From: Nocardioides exalbidus
GTDB taxonomy: Bacteria; Actinomycetota; Actinomycetes; Propionibacteriales; Nocardioidaceae
DNA: 64,000 nucleotides
NCBI RefSeq assembly: GCF_900105585.1
Contig: NZ_FNRT01000002.1
Location: 3,596,001 to 3,660,000 of the forward strand
Direction: 5' to 3'
Both the position numbers and the translations under genes were made by a program. A model generated the notes under the pieces. The model was not told where the DNA came from. It worked only from the letters and a program-made list of their open reading frames with translations, and made no database searches. This document shows, piece after piece, positions 35,353-44,065 of the stretch (its first letter is position 1; each line of letters starts with the position of its first letter).

Positions 35353-37257
35353 ATGGCACTCCTCGACTCGATCGCGTCGCCGAGCGACCTCCACGGACTC
35401 TCGGCCGACCAGCTCGACCAGCTGGCCGCCGAGATCCGCGACCTGATGATCCGCACCGTCGCGACCAACTCCGGGCACCTCGGGCCCAACCTCGGCGTCG
35501 TCGAGCTGACGCTCGCGATCCACCGCGTCTTCGACTCCCCGCGCGACCGCGTCGTCTTCGACACCGGCCACCAGTCCTACGTCCACAAGCTCGTGACCGG
35601 ACGGCACGCCGACTTCGGCACGCTCCGCAAGGAGGGCGGCGTCAGCGGCTACCCGAGCCAGGCCGAGTCCGAGCACGACATCGTGGAGAACTCGCACGCC
35701 TCGACCTCGCTGTCCTACGCCGACGGGCTGGCCAAGGCCTACGCAATCCGCGGCGAGGACCGGCACGTCGTCGCCGTCATCGGCGACGGCGCGCTCACCG
35801 GCGGCATGGCGTGGGAGGCCCTCAACAACATCGCGATCGCGAAGGACAGCCGCCTCGTCATCGTCGTCAACGACAACGAGCGCTCCTACACCCCGACGAT
35901 CGGCGGCCTCGCGACCGCGCTCACCGCGCTGCGCACCAACCCGCGCTACGAGCAGGTCCTCGACCTGGTCAAGAAGCGCCTCAACGCTGTCCCCGGTGTC
36001 GGCCACGCGGCCTACGACGCGCTCCACGCGGTCAAGAAGGGCATGAAGGACGCCCTTGCGCCCCAGGGCCTCTTCGAGGACCTCGGCCTGAAGTACGTCG
36101 GCCCGGTCGACGGCCACGACCGCGCCGCGATGGAGCAGGCACTGGCCAACGCCAAGCGCTTCGACGGCCCCGTCATCGTCCACGCGATCACCCGCAAGGG
36201 TCAGGGCTACGACCCCGCGCTGCGCCACGAGGCCGACCAGTTCCACGCGCCCGGGCCGTTCGACGTGCAGACCGGTGCGGAGAAGCCCAAGGGCAAGATC
36301 TGGACCGACCACTTCTCCGAGGCGATCCTCGAGGTCGGCGCCCGCCGCGACGACGTCGTCGCCGTGACCGCGGCGATGATGCACCCGGTCGGGCTCGACG
36401 CCTTCGCCCAGAAGTACCCCGAGCGCACCTTCGACGTCGGCATCGCCGAGCAGCACGCCGTCACGTCCGCCGCAGGCCTGGCGATGGGCGGGCTGCACCC
36501 GGTCTTCGCGGTCTACGCCACCTTCCTCAACCGCGCCTTCGACCAGGTGCTGATGGACGTCGCGCTGCACCGGTGCGGGGTGACGTTCGTCCTCGACCGC
36601 TCCGGGGTCACCGGTGACGACGGCGCCAGCCACAACGGCATGTGGGACATGTCGATCCTGCAGGTCGTGCCGGGCCTCGAGCTCGCCGCGCCCCGCGACG
36701 TCACCCGCCTCCGCGAGCTCCTCGACGAGGCCGTGCTGGTCGAGGACCGGCCGACGGTGGTGCGCTTCCCGAAGGGGCCGCCGCCCGCCGACGTCCCCGC
36801 GATCGACCGCGCCGGCCGGGCCGACGTCCTGGTCCGCGAGGGCGAGCAGGACGTGCTGCTGGTCGCCGTCGGCTCGATGGCGACGACCGCCGTCGAGGTG
36901 GCCTCCCGCCTCACCGACCAGGGCATCGGCGTCACGGTCGTCGACCCCCGCTGGGTCAAGCCGGTCGACCCCGCCATCGTCGCCCTCGCCGCCGAGCACC
37001 GGCTCGTGGTCAGCGTCGAGGACAACGGCCGCGTCGGCGGGTGCGGGGCGGTGCTCCTGCAGACGCTCAACGACGCCGGTGTCCGGACGCCGTTCCGGCT
37101 GCACGGCATCCCGCAGGAGTTCCTCGACCACGCCAAGCGCGACGCGATCCTGGCCCGCATCGGCCTCGACGCCCCGACCCTCGCCCGCGAGATCGTGGCC
37201 GACGTGGCCGCCCTCGACCGCGGGCTGTCGCTGGTCGAGGTCGACCACCCGGCCTGA
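35353..37257 (+). CDS. dxs: 1-Deoxy-D-xylulose-5-phosphate synthase
   Basis: 634 residues; condenses pyruvate with glyceraldehyde-3-phosphate, the first step of the MEP isoprenoid pathway. TPP site: [20 protein letters not shown] (GDG...NN motif), early His in [20 protein letters not shown], and [16 protein letters not shown]. The second half has [48 protein letters not shown], with the catalytic Glu in GIAEQH, and [22 protein letters not shown]. The transketolase C domain ends the protein. Length is normal. TAGACT ends 8 nt before the ATG. Confidence 0.97.
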   Translation: MALLDSIASPSDLHGLSADQLDQLAAEIRDLMIRTVATNSGHLGPNLGVVELTLAIHRVFDSPRDRVVFDTGHQSYVHKLVTGRHADFGTLRKEGGVSGYPSQAESEHDIVENSHASTSLSYADGLAKAYAIRGEDRHVVAVIGDGALTGGMAWEALNNIAIAKDSRLVIVVNDNERSYTPTIGGLATALTALRTNPRYEQVLDLVKKRLNAVPGVGHAAYDALHAVKKGMKDALAPQGLFEDLGLKYVGPVDGHDRAAMEQALANAKRFDGPVIVHAITRKGQGYDPALRHEADQFHAPGPFDVQTGAEKPKGKIWTDHFSEAILEVGARRDDVVAVTAAMMHPVGLDAFAQKYPERTFDVGIAEQHAVTSAAGLAMGGLHPVFAVYATFLNRAFDQVLMDVALHRCGVTFVLDRSGVTGDDGASHNGMWDMSILQVVPGLELAAPRDVTRLRELLDEAVLVEDRPTVVRFPKGPPPADVPAIDRAGRADVLVREGEQDVLLVAVGSMATTAVEVASRLTDQGIGVTVVDPRWVKPVDPAIVALAAEHRLVVSVEDNGRVGGCGAVLLQTLNDAGVRTPFRLHGIPQEFLDHAKRDAILARIGLDAPTLAREIVADVAALDRGLSLVEVDHPA

Positions 37258-37267
37258 CGGGCGGCGC

Positions 37268-38335
37268 TCAGGGGCCGAAGTGGATTCCCGTCGGCAGCTG
37301 CCACTGGCCGAGCGCACCCAGGTGCTCTCCCTCGGCGCAGGCACCGGAGACTGCGTCGCAGGTCAGCAGGTAGCCGTCCATGGAGTCCTCGTCGTCGATC
37401 CCGTCGAAGGCCAGCACGGCCATCGTCGTCGGGTCGAGCCACTCGTAGCCGATCGCCCACTCGTGTCCGTGGTCGAGCGCCCTCTCGAGGCCGCTGTCGG
37501 TGTCGACGACCACTCCGCGATCGCCGTCCTCCACGGACAGCAGCCCGGCGTCGGGTGAGAGGTCGGCGAACTCGCGTGCCGCGACGAGGAGCGTGTCACC
37601 GTCCCGCTCGAGCACCACGGTCCTGCCGGGCGCCGTGCGCACGAGGGTGCCGTTCTCGGCGTCCAGGACGACGCTCCGGGGGTCGGTGCCGAGGGTCCGG
37701 TAGGCACCCGGGTCGGACGGCTGCCAGGCGTAGACCCCGTCGGAGTCGGCGGCGTACACCGTCGCCCCGTCGATCGCGGTGACCCGGAGCCTGTTGCCCG
37801 GCATCGACGGTGCCTGGACGAGCGTGCCGTCGGAGAGGTCGTAGCGGACCAGTCGGCGGTCGGTGTCGACCCACGCCACGAACGTGCTGTCGGTGACCAG
37901 CTCGGCGAGGTCGCCCTGCGGCATCGCCCTGCCGATGACGCGCTCCGTGCCGCCCTGCCAGAGGTGGACCCGGTCGGACGAGTCGGTGTAGACGACCGAG
38001 TCGCCCACCCAGACCCATGCCCGGACGTCCGCGTCGAGCTCGACCGTCGCGCCGCTCCCGGTGTGCAGCACCCGTCCGCTCGTCCAGCTCAGCAGGTCGA
38101 CCTGGCCGACCGGACCGGTCGAGGCGACGTCGCTGTCCGCAGAGCGGCCACCGCCGAACAGCGCGGCGCCGGTGACGACGGCGAGGACGGAGGCCGCGGC
38201 CACGCCGCCGACGACGGCGGTGCGCCGGCGTCGTACGACCCGGTCGCCGTCGCGGGTGATGGCGGCGAGGTCGACCTCGGGTCGGTCGAGGCGGTCGGCG
38301 CGCTCGTGCATCAGGTCGGTCAGCAGCCCGGTCAT
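37268..38335 (-). CDS. Membrane-anchored beta-propeller protein, sigma-factor partner
   Basis: 355 residues. A short cytosolic lead (TGLLTDLMHERADRLDRPEVDLAAITRDGDRVVRRRR) precedes one membrane helix (AVVGGVAAASVLAVVTGAALF, ~40-60). The rest is extracytoplasmic with a WD40/TolB-like repeating pattern (VYTDSSDRVHLWQGG, VAWVDTDRRLVRYDLSDG, VYAADSDGVYAWQPSD, SVVLDAENGTLVRT). The ATG overlaps the stop of the ECF sigma gene, the usual place of an anti-sigma or sensor partner, though the lead is not a recognisable anti-sigma domain and lacks a zinc motif. Role inferred from position only. Convergent with dxs. Confidence 0.72.
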   Translation of the reverse strand: MTGLLTDLMHERADRLDRPEVDLAAITRDGDRVVRRRRTAVVGGVAAASVLAVVTGAALFGGGRSADSDVASTGPVGQVDLLSWTSGRVLHTGSGATVELDADVRAWVWVGDSVVYTDSSDRVHLWQGGTERVIGRAMPQGDLAELVTDSTFVAWVDTDRRLVRYDLSDGTLVQAPSMPGNRLRVTAIDGATVYAADSDGVYAWQPSDPGAYRTLGTDPRSVVLDAENGTLVRTAPGRTVVLERDGDTLLVAAREFADLSPDAGLLSVEDGDRGVVVDTDSGLERALDHGHEWAIGYEWLDPTTMAVLAFDGIDDEDSMDGYLLTCDAVSGACAEGEHLGALGQWQLPTGIHFGP

Positions 38336-38880
38336 CGGGTCACCTCCAGGAGGTCGAGGGGGACGAGGTCGGAGTCGGTGACCCTGTCGCCGAGGCGGGT
38401 GCGGAGCGTGCGGAGGCCGGCGGACACCTGGCTCTTGACGGTGCCCACGGCGCAGCCCATGACGTCCGCCGTCTGCGCCTCGGTCAGGTCCTCGTAGTAG
38501 CGGAGCACGATGGCTGCGCGCTGGCGGGGCGGGAGCCCCTGGAGCGCCTGCCAGAGCAGGTCACGGGTCGCGACGTCGTCGGCGAGCCCGTCGGCGGGGC
38601 GGTCGGCCACGGAGTCGGGCACGGAGTCGACGGGCCGCTCGCCCCAGCTGCGGCGGCGGTACCACGTGATCGCGGTCGTGGTGAGCGCCTTGCGGGTGTA
38701 GGCCTCGGCCTTGCCGGGGTCGCGCAGCCGCGGCCACGCGACGTACGTCTTGGTGAGCGCCTCCTGGAGCAGGTCCTGGGCCAGGCCCCGGTCGCCGACC
38801 AGGAGGTACGCCGTGCGGTGCAGCGAGGCGGAGCGGTCAGCGACGAACTCGGCGAACGCCGCCTGGTCGCGTCGTGGCAT
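38332..38880 (-). CDS. SigE-family ECF RNA polymerase sigma factor
   Basis: 182 residues. Region 2: FAEFVADRSASLHRTAYLLVGDRGLAQDLLQEALTKTYVAWPRLRDPGKAEAYTRKALTTTAITWYRR; region 4: LLWQALQGLPPRQRAAIVLRYYEDLTEAQTADVMGCAVGTVKSQVSAGLRTLRTRLG. The TAYLLVGD..LAQDLLQEAL and W.RRRSWGERP pattern is the actinobacterial SigE-like ECF group (TIGR02983). It would direct polymerase to GGAAC/CGTC-type promoters; one lies just upstream of its own gene. Ribosome site AGGA 8 nt before the ATG. Co-translated with the propeller protein. Confidence 0.92.
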   Translation of the reverse strand: MPRRDQAAFAEFVADRSASLHRTAYLLVGDRGLAQDLLQEALTKTYVAWPRLRDPGKAEAYTRKALTTTAITWYRRRSWGERPVDSVPDSVADRPADGLADDVATRDLLWQALQGLPPRQRAAIVLRYYEDLTEAQTADVMGCAVGTVKSQVSAGLRTLRTRLGDRVTDSDLVPLDLLEVTR

Positions 38881-38918
38881 CGGTGGTCCTGACTTCTCGG
38901 GAGCGGGTCACCACTACC

Positions 38919-38944
38919 GACGATCCCACCACCCCGAATGGTTC
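38919..38944 (-). promoter_or_regulatory. ECF-type promoter upstream of the sigma factor gene
   Basis: On the minus strand GAACC (38944-38940) is followed after 17 nt by CGTC (38922-38919), the classical ECF spacing. It would start the mRNA about 30 nt before the sigma gene, implying autoregulation. Confidence 0.55.
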
Positions 38945-39008
38945 GTCCGCGTCCGCAACACGCGTGGCCTGAGTGACGGAGGAGGCATCTCGGGTCTACG
39001 TTGCTGGG

Positions 39009-40496
39009 ATGAGCATCTGGCGCACCAAGTCCGTCGAGCTGTCCATGGCCGACACCGAAGACCCCGAGTTCAAGCTCAAGAAGAACCTCTCCGCCCTCGA
39101 CCTCACCGTGTTCGGCATCGGCGTCATCATCGGCGCCGGCATCTTCACGCTGACCGGTCGGGTGGCGCAGGCCTACGCCGGGCCCGGCGTGGTGTTCTCC
39201 TTCGTCATCGCCGCAATCTGCTGCGGCCTGGCGGCCCTCTGCTACGCCGAGTTCGCCTCGACGGTCCCGGTCTCCGGGTCGGCGTACACGTTCTCCTACG
39301 CGACCCTCGGCGAGATGATCGCGTGGATCATCGGCTGGGACCTGATCCTCGAGCTGATGCTCGGCGCGTCCGTCGTGGCGCAGGGCTGGTCGTCGTACTT
39401 CGAGACGTTCCTCGGCGAGATCGGGCTGGGCTGGCCCGAGAGCCTCGGCTACGGCGACACCTTCGACCTGCCGGCGTTCCTGCTGGTCGCGATCCTGACC
39501 GTGCTGGTCGCCTTCGGCATCAAGGAGTCGTTGCGGGTCAACCTCGTGCTGGTCGCGCTCAAGCTCTTCATCGTGCTCTTCGTCATCGTCGCGGGCATCC
39601 AGTTCATCGACACCGACAACTACAAGCCCTTCGTCCCCGCCAGCGCTCCGGGCACGACCGGCGAGGGCTGGCTGCACACCCCGCTGATCCAGACCGTCTT
39701 CGGTGCCCCGGGGGTCTACGGCGTCGCCGGCATCCTGTTCGCCGCCTCGCTCGTGTTCTTCGCCTACATCGGCTTCGACGTCGTCGCAACGACGGCCGAG
39801 GAGGCGCGCAACCCGCAGAAGGACCTGCCGCGGGGCATCATCGCCTCGCTGGTCATCTGCACGATCCTCTACGTCGCCGTGGCGCTGGTGATCACCGGGA
39901 TGGTGAAGTACGACGACATCAACCCCGACGCGGCGCTCGCGACCGCGTTCATCGACCAGGGCAAGGACGGCTACGCCACCCTCATCTCCGCAGGTGCGGT
40001 CGCCGGCCTGACGACGGTCGTGATGACGCTGATGATCGGTGCCGTGCGCGTGTTCTTCGCGATGAGCCGCGACGGGCTGATGCCCACCGCGCTCGCCCAC
40101 GTGCACCCCAGGACGGGCACGCCCGTCCGGATCACCCTCGCCATCGGCCTGGTCGTCGCGCTCGTCGCGTCGCTCACCCCGATCGGCAAGCTCGAGGAGA
40201 TGGTCAACATCGGGACCCTGTCGGCATTCGCCCTCGTCTCCATCGCCGTGCCGATCCTGCGGAAGAACCGTCCCGACCTCGAGCGGTCGTTCCGCGTGCC
40301 GTTCTCGCCGTTCCTGCCGTGGCTGTCCGCGGCGATCTGCCTCTTCCTGATGCTGAACCTCACCGCCGAGACGTGGCTGCGGTTCCTCGTCTGGATGGCC
40401 CTCGGCTTCGCCATCTACTTCGGCTACGGCTACCGGCACAGCCGCGTCGGTCAGGGTGCCGGCGAGCCGGCGAAGGACTACTCCCGGCGTGACTGA
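39009..40496 (+). CDS. Cationic-type amino acid permease (APC superfamily)
   Basis: 495 residues, ~12 membrane helices, CAT/YfnA group. The substrate loop of helix 1 is LTVFGIGVIIGAGIFTLTGRVAQAYAGPGVVFSFVIAAICCGLAALCYAEFASTVPVSGSAYTFSYATLGEMIAWIIGWDLILE, and helix 6 is FFAYIGFDVVATTAEEARNPQKDLPRGII; the GAGIF and YIGFD motifs are typical of amino-acid exchangers. The substrate is not identifiable. The ATG at 39009 (MSIWRTKS) is chosen because TACGTT ends exactly 6 nt upstream; the open frame 12 codons longer is a shadow. Divergent from the sigma factor gene. Confidence 0.9.
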   Translation: MSIWRTKSVELSMADTEDPEFKLKKNLSALDLTVFGIGVIIGAGIFTLTGRVAQAYAGPGVVFSFVIAAICCGLAALCYAEFASTVPVSGSAYTFSYATLGEMIAWIIGWDLILELMLGASVVAQGWSSYFETFLGEIGLGWPESLGYGDTFDLPAFLLVAILTVLVAFGIKESLRVNLVLVALKLFIVLFVIVAGIQFIDTDNYKPFVPASAPGTTGEGWLHTPLIQTVFGAPGVYGVAGILFAASLVFFAYIGFDVVATTAEEARNPQKDLPRGIIASLVICTILYVAVALVITGMVKYDDINPDAALATAFIDQGKDGYATLISAGAVAGLTTVVMTLMIGAVRVFFAMSRDGLMPTALAHVHPRTGTPVRITLAIGLVVALVASLTPIGKLEEMVNIGTLSAFALVSIAVPILRKNRPDLERSFRVPFSPFLPWLSAAICLFLMLNLTAETWLRFLVWMALGFAIYFGYGYRHSRVGQGAGEPAKDYSRRD

Positions 40497-40515
40497 GGCC
40501 CCGAGCGGTGAGTGA

Positions 40516-40543
40516 GCCACATTCCGCGCCCGGGGAATGTGGC
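40516..40543. terminator. Hairpin with GCCACATTCC arms
   Basis: GCCACATTCC (40516-40525) and GGAATGTGGC (40534-40543) form a perfect 10-bp stem with an 8-nt GC loop, 19 bp after the permease stop. It shares the core CCACATTC with the larger hairpin 42 bp downstream. Confidence 0.75.
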
Positions 40544-40584
40544 CTGGTCACCGCCCACGGGCGCGTCGTACGCCGACACGCCGA

Positions 40585-40640
40585 GGGGCGGTGCCCCAGC
40601 CACATTCGGGACGTACGGAATGTGGCTGGGGCACCGCCCC
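40585..40640. terminator. Perfect 23-bp hairpin between convergent genes
   Basis: Arms 40585-40607 and 40618-40640 are exact complements over 23 bp (opening GGGGCGGTGCCCC, inner part AGCCACATTC) around a 10-nt loop. It ends 16 bp before the fadB stop. Its inner part repeats the hairpin at 40516-40543. Probably a bidirectional terminator; nothing in the 160-bp gap looks coding. Confidence 0.85.
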
Positions 40641-40656
40641 AAGGTGCTCGGTGTGC

Positions 40657-42729
40657 TCAGTGGAAGCGCTTGCCCGTCGCCTTCTCAGAGATCCCCTTCA
40701 CGTCGAGCATGAAGGTCAGGCCACCGTTCCAGAACGAGAACCCGGCACCGGTGATCATCGCCAGGTCGATGTCCTGCGGCGCGGCGACGACGCCCTCGTC
40801 GAGCATCAGGCGCGCCTCCTCGGCGAGGCCGGCGAGGGTCTTCTCCCGGACCTCTTCAGAGGTGAGCACCACCGGCGACTCGGGCACGACGAGCAGCTCC
40901 TCGACCGCGGGGTCGAGGGCTCCGTCGGGGCCGTAGTAGGACGCCTTGCGGGCCGCGACGATCCGCTCGAGCGCGGGGGAGACGTAGAAGCGGTCGGGGA
41001 ACGCACCCTTCAGCGTCTCGTTGTTGTGCAGCGCGATGGCGGGGCCGACCAGCGACAGCAGGACGAACGGCGGCATCGGAGCGATGCCGGCGAACGCGCC
41101 GTCGGCGACGGAGACCGGGGTGCCCTCGTCGACGATGCGGCCGACCTCGCTCATGAAGCGGCCGAGCAACCGGTTGACGATGAAGGACGGGCTGTCGTTG
41201 ACCAGGATCGTGGTCTTCTTCAGCGTCCTGCCCGTCGCGAACGCCGTCGCCAGGGTGGCGTCGTCGGTCGCCTCGCCGCGGACGATCTCCAGCAGCGGCA
41301 TCACCGCGACCGGGTTGAAGAAGTGGAACCCGACGACCCGCTCGGGGTGCTCGAGGTCGGACGCCATCTCGGTGATCGAGAGCGACGAGGTGTTCGTCGC
41401 CAGCACGCACTCGGGCGAGACGACCTTCTCCACGTCGGCGAAGACGGTCTTCTTGACCGACATCTCCTCGAAGACGGCCTCGATGACGAAGTCGGCGTCG
41501 CCGAAGGCGACCTGCTTGTCGGTCTCGCCGGACACGAGGGCCTTGTGGCGGTTGGCCTTGTCCTGGCTGATCCGGCCCTTGGCGAGCAGCTTGTCGATCT
41601 CGGCGTGGACGTAGCCCACACCCTTGTCGGCCCGCTCCTGGTCGAGGTCAGTGAGCACGACGGGCACCTCGAGGCGGCGTACGAAGAGCAGCGCGAGCTG
41701 GCTGGCCATCAGGCCGGCACCCACGATGCCCACCTTGGTCACCGGCCGTGCGAGCGACTTGTCGGGCGCGCCGGCCGGTCGCTTGGCGCGCTTCTGCACC
41801 AGGTCGAACGAGTAGAGCGAGGCGAGCAGCTCGGCGGTCTGCGACATCGCCTCGAGGGCGTCGTCCTCGGCCGCGAAGCCGGCGTCACGGTCGGTGTCGC
41901 GCGCCGCGGCGATCAGCTCGACGGCCTTGGCGGCCGCCGGGGAGGCGCCGCCCGTCCTGGCCTCGACGATGCCCCGGGCCCGCTCGATCGCGGCGTCCCA
42001 CGCCTCCCCACGGTCGACGTCGGGGCGGGTCACGGTGGTCTCGCCGCGCACGACGGAGGCCGCCCAGAGCAGAGACTGCTCCAGGAAGTCCGCGCCGTTG
42101 AAGACCGCGTCGGCCAGCCCGAAGTCGTACGCCGCCTGACCGCCGAGCGTCTTGCCCTGGTTGAGCGGGTTCTCGAGGATCAGCGTCACCGCCTTGTCGG
42201 CACCGACGAGGTTGGGCACGAGGTAGGCGCCGCCCCAGCCGGGCACGAGGCCGAGCATGACCTCGGGCAAGCCGAGGGCCGGCGCGGAGTCCATGACGGT
42301 GCGGTAGGTGCAGTGCAGCGCGACCTCGAGGCCGCCGCCGAGGGCCAGGCCGTTGATGAAGCCGAACGACGTCTTGCCGCCGTCCTGGAGCTTGCGGAAG
42401 GTCGCGTGGCCGAGCTCGCCGACGATGCGGACGGCGTCGGGGCCGCCACCCTGGATGGACATGAGGTCGGCGCCGGCCGCCAGGATGAACGGCTTGCCGG
42501 TCACCGCGATCGCGTCGACCGAGTCGTCGGCCAGCGCGGCATCGATCGCCTCGTTGAGCGCGAGCAGCGAGCCCGGGCCGAACGTGTTGGGCTTGGTGTG
42601 GTCCTCGCCGTTGTCGAGGGTGATCAGGCCGAAGGTCACGCCCGGCAGGGTCACCTTGCGCAGGTGGGCCTGCGTGACGCGCTCGGCGTCGGAGACGATG
42701 CCCCGCGCCCGCTCGAAGATGTCAGTCAC
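40657..42729 (-). CDS. fadB: Fatty-acid beta-oxidation multifunctional enzyme (enoyl-CoA hydratase/3-hydroxyacyl-CoA dehydrogenase)
   Basis: 690 residues. The N-terminal crotonase half has AVTGKPFILAAGADLMSIQGGG and SFGFINGLALGGGLEVALHCTYRTVMDSAPALGLPEVMLGLVPGWGGAYLVPNLVG, with the oxyanion-hole Gly and catalytic Glu region. The C-terminal half is the dehydrogenase: NAD-binding KVGIVGAGLMASQLALLF and catalytic FHFFNPVAVMPLLEIVRG (His), then NDSPSFIVNRLLGRFMSEV. It catalyses hydration and oxidation steps of beta-oxidation. GTG overlapping the thiolase stop (GTGA), so thiolase and this protein form the FadBA-type complex, matching Rv0859-Rv0860. The open frame running upstream through fadA is antisense-free shadow in another frame. 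Confidence 0.93.
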   Translation of the reverse strand: MTDIFERARGIVSDAERVTQAHLRKVTLPGVTFGLITLDNGEDHTKPNTFGPGSLLALNEAIDAALADDSVDAIAVTGKPFILAAGADLMSIQGGGPDAVRIVGELGHATFRKLQDGGKTSFGFINGLALGGGLEVALHCTYRTVMDSAPALGLPEVMLGLVPGWGGAYLVPNLVGADKAVTLILENPLNQGKTLGGQAAYDFGLADAVFNGADFLEQSLLWAASVVRGETTVTRPDVDRGEAWDAAIERARGIVEARTGGASPAAAKAVELIAAARDTDRDAGFAAEDDALEAMSQTAELLASLYSFDLVQKRAKRPAGAPDKSLARPVTKVGIVGAGLMASQLALLFVRRLEVPVVLTDLDQERADKGVGYVHAEIDKLLAKGRISQDKANRHKALVSGETDKQVAFGDADFVIEAVFEEMSVKKTVFADVEKVVSPECVLATNTSSLSITEMASDLEHPERVVGFHFFNPVAVMPLLEIVRGEATDDATLATAFATGRTLKKTTILVNDSPSFIVNRLLGRFMSEVGRIVDEGTPVSVADGAFAGIAPMPPFVLLSLVGPAIALHNNETLKGAFPDRFYVSPALERIVAARKASYYGPDGALDPAVEELLVVPESPVVLTSEEVREKTLAGLAEEARLMLDEGVVAAPQDIDLAMITGAGFSFWNGGLTFMLDVKGISEKATGKRFH

Positions 42730-43946
42730 TTGTCGTCTCCCGTCGACTCGGAGGTGCTGCCGGTCCAGTGGGGGTTCTCCCAGATCACGGTCCCGCCCAT
42801 GCCGATGCCGATGCACATGGTGGTGAGGCCGTAGCGGACCTCGGGGCGCTCCTCGAACTGGCGCGCCAGCTGGTTCATGAGGCGTACGCCGGACGACGCG
42901 AGGGGGTGCCCCATCGCGATCGCGCCGCCGTAGGGGTTCACCCGCTCGTCGTCGTCGGCGATGCCGAAGTGCTCGAGGAAGGCGAGCACCTGCACGGCGA
43001 ACGCCTCGTTGACCTCGAACGCGTCGATGTCGTCGATCGTCAGGCCGGCGAGCCTCAGCGCCTTCTCGGTCGCCGGGATCGGGCCGGCGCCCATCACCTC
43101 GGGCTCGACGCCGACGAAGGAGTAGGTCACCAGGCGCATCTTGACGGGCAGGCCGAGCTCGCGTGCGGTCTCCTCGTCGGCGAGGAGCGCGGCGGTCGCG
43201 CCGTCGTTGATGCCGGCGGCGTTGCCCGCGGTCACGTTGCCGTGCGAGCGGAACGGCGTCTTGAGCCCGGCGAGCGACTCCATGGTCGTCTCGGGGCGCA
43301 TCGGCTCGTCGAGCGTGGCCAGGCCCCAGCCGGCCTCGGCGGAGCGGGTCGCGACGGGCACCAGGTCGGGCTGGATCTTGCCGGCGTCGTAGGCGGCCTT
43401 GGTCTTCTGCTGGCTGCGCACGGCGTACGCGTCCACGCGCTGCCGGGTGATCGTGGGGTAGCGGTCGTGGAGGTTCTCCGCGGTCTTGCCCATGACGAGG
43501 GCGTCCGGGTTCACGATCCGCTCCGACAGGATCCGCGGGTTGGGGTCGACGCCCTCGCCCATCGGGTGGCGACCCATGTGCTCGACACCGCCGGCGATGG
43601 CGACGTCGTAGGCCCCGAAGGCGATGCCCGACGCGGTGCTGGTCACCGCGGTCATCGCGCCCGCGCACATGCGGTCGATGGAGTAGCCGGGGACGCTCTG
43701 CGGCAGCCCCGCGAGGAGGGCGGCGGTGCGGCCGAGGGTCAGGCCCTGGTCGCCGATCTGGGTGGTGGCCGCGATCGCGACCTCGTCGACCCGCTCGGGC
43801 GGCAGCGACGGGTTGCGCCGCATCAGCTCGCGGATGGACTTGATGACGAGGTCGTCGGCGCGCGTCTCGGCGTACTGGCCCTTGGCCTTGCCGAACGGGG
43901 TGCGCACGCCGTCGACGAAGACGACCTCACGCTGGGGACGGGGCAC
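42726..43946 (-). CDS. fadA: Acetyl-CoA acyltransferase (thiolase) of the beta-oxidation complex
   Basis: 406 residues, thiolase; cleaves 3-ketoacyl-CoA with CoA. Catalytic Cys in YSIDRMCAGAMTAVTSTASGIAFG, His in FEVNEAFAVQVLAFL, and GGAIAMGHPLASSGVRLMNQL and TTMCIGIGMGGTVIWEN with the second Cys. The nucleophile context is MCAG rather than the common NR(F/Y)CSSG/QCGSG, as in FadA of the trifunctional type. GTG start with GGGAG 7-11 nt upstream. First gene of the two-gene fad operon; a fatty-acid-responsive promoter is expected in the 119-bp gap to the PAC2 gene. Confidence 0.92.
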   Translation of the reverse strand: MPRPQREVVFVDGVRTPFGKAKGQYAETRADDLVIKSIRELMRRNPSLPPERVDEVAIAATTQIGDQGLTLGRTAALLAGLPQSVPGYSIDRMCAGAMTAVTSTASGIAFGAYDVAIAGGVEHMGRHPMGEGVDPNPRILSERIVNPDALVMGKTAENLHDRYPTITRQRVDAYAVRSQQKTKAAYDAGKIQPDLVPVATRSAEAGWGLATLDEPMRPETTMESLAGLKTPFRSHGNVTAGNAAGINDGATAALLADEETARELGLPVKMRLVTYSFVGVEPEVMGAGPIPATEKALRLAGLTIDDIDAFEVNEAFAVQVLAFLEHFGIADDDERVNPYGGAIAMGHPLASSGVRLMNQLARQFEERPEVRYGLTTMCIGIGMGGTVIWENPHWTGSTSESTGDDK

Positions 43947-44065
43947 GGTGTACTCCCACGGTTCTCGGGTGACAGGGTCAGCTCAGGCTACCCATGAGTA
44001 ACAAGCGATGACCACCGGGGTGGGTGTGTGCCCGGTCACGCGGCACCTGCGAATAGGCTTGGCCC

